Below, piece by piece: positions 34,719-36,585 of a DNA stretch of 36,585 bases. Made by a program: the position numbers and the translations under genes. Origin of the DNA: Leptospira ainlahdjerensis (GTDB lineage: Bacteria; Spirochaetota; Leptospiria; Leptospirales; Leptospiraceae); NCBI RefSeq assembly GCF_016919175.1, contig NZ_JAFFPU010000037.1, positions 1-36,585 of the forward strand, in the 5' to 3' direction. Every line of letters starts with the position of its first letter. The first letter of the stretch is position 1. The notes beneath the pieces are model-generated. The model ran no database searches. It was given only the letters and a program-made list of their open reading frames with translations, and was not told the DNA's origin.

Positions 34719-35480
34719 TTAACGGTTTATCTTCTTCATTTGTTTTCTCTGGTTCTTTAAATTTTTCTTATATAATAATTTTTCCAGAGGCTTAGACATA
34801 TGGACGTTTCTCAGAAACGTTCCATTTTTTTCGAGCACTTTGTTGATTCTTCCGGCTAATCTTCTTGGATTTGCGCAATGATCCACGATTAAAAAGGACT
34901 GACGTCCGCCATCTGCGGCCGGTATATCGAGATAGAAGCCGATTCCTTTTAAAAAGCTGTCTTTCATCGCTCGAAAGCGAAAATCCGAAGAGAGAGGAAT
35001 TCGGAGCCAACCTCCGGTGTAAAACCTTTTTCCGGAAGAAAGAAAAAATCCTCCTGCAATAGAAATGAATTCCGGATCTACGAAAATACGTTCCATTCTT
35101 ATTAAACGTTTGAATCCCGACCAAAGTAATAAAAAAGAAAGGGATAAGAAAAAAAGAGCTAAGACTACAAGGAGAAAATGATCGAAAGAAAATTGGTCCC
35201 AGATTTTTCCAGGGTATTCGATCGTTCGCCTAAGGAATGAATAAACAAGAAAAAGAAATAAACACCCAAGTGCGATCGAGATCGAACACCAAAACAAAGA
35301 GCGAGGAGCCGGTCGGTTGTAAATAAATATTTGATCCAAGAATGTAACCTCTTCGCTGAAAATAATAAGAAATTCCTTTCTGCCGAATCGTGTTTCTAAA
35401 TCGATTCCATTTATAGAATCTATATTTTCTCTATTTTGGATAAACAAGTTTTCGTGTTTACTTTTAAGAATTTTTCTCAT
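34719..35480 (-). CDS. Membrane protein of unknown function
   Basis: 253 residues; GAGGA lies about nine bases before the ATG. The N-terminal 60 residues are soluble and strand-rich (GRKEFLIIFSEEVTFLDQIF). Two membrane helices follow at about residues 62-84 and 101-124. A second soluble part then begins with RMERIFVDPEFISIAGGFFL and contains RFYTGGWLRIPLSSDFRFR and IDHCANPRRLAGRI-like sequence. It ends in a very basic tail (KLLYKKNLKNQRKQMKKINR). Two helices followed by a strand-rich domain recalls the YcxB-like layout, but I see no direct similarity and do not assign it. It is transcribed alone, convergent with nadD. Confidence 0.7.
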   Translation of the reverse strand: MRKILKSKHENLFIQNRENIDSINGIDLETRFGRKEFLIIFSEEVTFLDQIFIYNRPAPRSLFWCSISIALGCLFLFLVYSFLRRTIEYPGKIWDQFSFDHFLLVVLALFFLSLSFLLLWSGFKRLIRMERIFVDPEFISIAGGFFLSSGKRFYTGGWLRIPLSSDFRFRAMKDSFLKGIGFYLDIPAADGGRQSFLIVDHCANPRRLAGRINKVLEKNGTFLRNVHMSKPLEKLLYKKNLKNQRKQMKKINR

Positions 35481-35968
35481 AAATGTTTATCCTCTTCTTA
35501 AAAAATCCCACAACAAAACGAATCAATCCTACTTTTCTTATTTGTTTTTTACAACGATTGGAGTGATTCCAAGACTACCATTCTCCAAAAAGTAATTTTC
35601 TCTGAATAACCAGATCCAGTGAAGAAAGAATTTGTCTTTTGCAAAAAGAAATCGAAGCCTATAAACGAATAAGACTTTTAAAACCGTGTTGCTTGCGCTC
35701 GATGAAGAATTTAGATGTGAATGAAAAAATTTGAACCACTCTCTTCGAATAAAAATGAACTCATTCTTGATGTGAAAGAAAATAGATAGTTATTCGAGAA
35801 CGGACGCTCTATTCGATCCGCATATGATTATAAGCGTTGTTTCATTCGTATTTCCTGACTTCCTTATGACAAACCACCAAACAAATTCTTTTCATCGTTT
35901 GAAAAGCTATAGTTCAGAAAGCGATAAGACCTCGCTTTGGAAGTAAAAATTTGAAAGCGATTCGAGTG

Positions 35969-35992
35969 GCGTTTAGGCGAACTTCGTATAAT
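35969..35992 (+). repeat. 24-bp direct repeat, copy 1
   Basis: Begins GCGTTTAGGCGAACTTCGTA and is identical over 24 bases to 36102-36125. The core GAACTTCG recurs with changes at 36528-36535. Confidence 0.8.
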
Positions 35993-36101
35993 CGCAGATG
36001 CTTTGGAAAACGGAAGTCTTTCGGAATTACGTCTAGTTAAGAATGGTTCGATAATTTTTGAACTGGTGGAAGTAGAGAAAAAGTAAATTTCGCTTTGCTT
36101 A

Positions 36102-36125
36102 GCGTTTAGGCGAACTTCGTATAAT
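36102..36125 (+). repeat. 24-bp direct repeat, copy 2
   Basis: Identical to 35969-35992, 133 bases further on. Beyond these 24 bases the similarity is slight. Confidence 0.8.
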
Positions 36126-36517
36126 TGCCTACGTTTTCGAGAATAGAATCCTCGCGGAATCGCAGCCAGATTTTACATTCCGAAATTACAGCTGGTTATA
36201 AAGAATTCGGTAGGATAACGTTCCATAGACTCTTCTCAATTGAATGAACTTTAAAAGGAAATGCTTCCCTGCAAATTCTGAAGGCTTCTTGAATCTACGT
36301 TGCTCCTTGTAAGCGTACGAGCCTACGCCGGGAAATACCCGATCGATTCTCGAAAGAGGCTTCTCGACGTTGTGTCTCCGAGAACTGTGCCCGATGGAGT
36401 TGGTACGAAGTTCGAGTAAACCTTAACGAAGGTATAGCGAACCGAAGTGACAAAGCAATGTGGCTTAAGCCCGGAGTGAGCGCGATCGGGAACCAAGAGC
36501 GAACGCAGTGGGAAGCC

Positions 36518-36534
36518 GAAGTTATACGAACTTC
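36518..36534. repeat. Inverted repeat related to the GAACTTCG repeats
   Basis: GAAGTT and AACTTC are exact inverted arms around ATACG. The right arm and flank (ACGAACTTCGCATAA) resemble the 24-bp direct repeats to the left. Confidence 0.55.
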
Positions 36535-36585
36535 GCATAAACACCCGTTTTTCAAAAAGAGAACCTCGTCGTATTTACGACTAAG

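Larger units (their letters stand above)
35481..36585. other. Gene-free, repeat-bearing right end
   Basis: No gene is supported. Open frames on the minus strand near 36295-36555 are serine- and arginine-rich, have no ribosome site, and run through sequence that looks like a non-coding repeat (ACTTCGGTTCGCTATACCTT, TGCGTTCGCTCTTGG on the minus strand). I recall such sequence recurring between Leptospira genes, but could not check. Direct repeats at 35969-35992 and 36102-36125 are listed separately. Confidence 0.6.

Noticed and set aside
35981..35990. ACTTCGTATA resembles part of a loxP arm
   Set aside because: Only about ten bases agree, there is no inverted partner at loxP spacing and no recombinase gene; treated as coincidence within a local repeat.
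36295..36555. Leftward open frames of 73 and 86 codons
   Set aside because: They overlap each other in different frames inside repeat-like DNA, lack ribosome binding sites and match no domain.

Overview
The window reads as chromosomal DNA of a spirochaete, very probably Leptospira. The genus call is an inference from several things: many short lipoproteins, a large spirochaete-type protein of unknown function (1937-3805), an LpxC-like deacetylase, and dense intergenic repeats built on a GGAACT/AGTTCC core. No rRNA, tRNA, CRISPR array or intact transposase was seen, and I did not try to name a species.

Left part (1-5035): the start of a YcxB-like membrane protein cut by the window edge; a 185-bp repeat element (817-1001); a cysteine-free nitrilase-fold protein directly downstream of the 622-residue protein; and, divergently, a STAS-domain protein translationally coupled to a lipoprotein. 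Repeats fill 5036-5962. Next comes a leftward housekeeping unit, purL - leucine-rich-repeat lipoprotein - ileS (11623-5963). A repeat-rich, mostly gene-free stretch follows (11624-12918); it holds the frameshifted remains of a zinc-ribbon/TM2 gene.

Middle part (12919-28754): small membrane proteins, a flavin reductase-like protein, a DUF3089-type lipoprotein hydrolase, a YqeK-type HD hydrolase, a WYL regulator divergent from a short-chain dehydrogenase (SDR), a membrane-anchored class III nucleotide cyclase with a 7TMR-DISM-like sensor, a secreted dienelactone-hydrolase-like protein, a GH13 glucosidase, a lipoprotein gene broken by one frameshift, a MarR regulator followed by a second SDR, the LpxC-like protein, and a membrane protein built from two similar halves. 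Both regulator/SDR pairs carry repeated palindromes in front of both partners: 17 bp for the WYL pair and a perfect 24 bp for the MarR pair. These look like operators for co-regulation.

Right part (28755-36585): a repeat-containing leader, the ribosomal unit rplU - prp - rpmA ending in a good intrinsic terminator, then obgE - proB - proA - nadD in tight succession (GTPase, first two proline-synthesis steps, NAD synthesis). A convergent membrane protein of unknown function follows. The last 1.1 kb is non-coding and repeat-bearing.

The observations most worth a second look are the GGAACT-core repeat family, the two operator pairs, a Prp protease encoded beside an L27 with no extension to cleave, the cysteine-less nitrilase homologue, and the two decayed or frameshifted genes.
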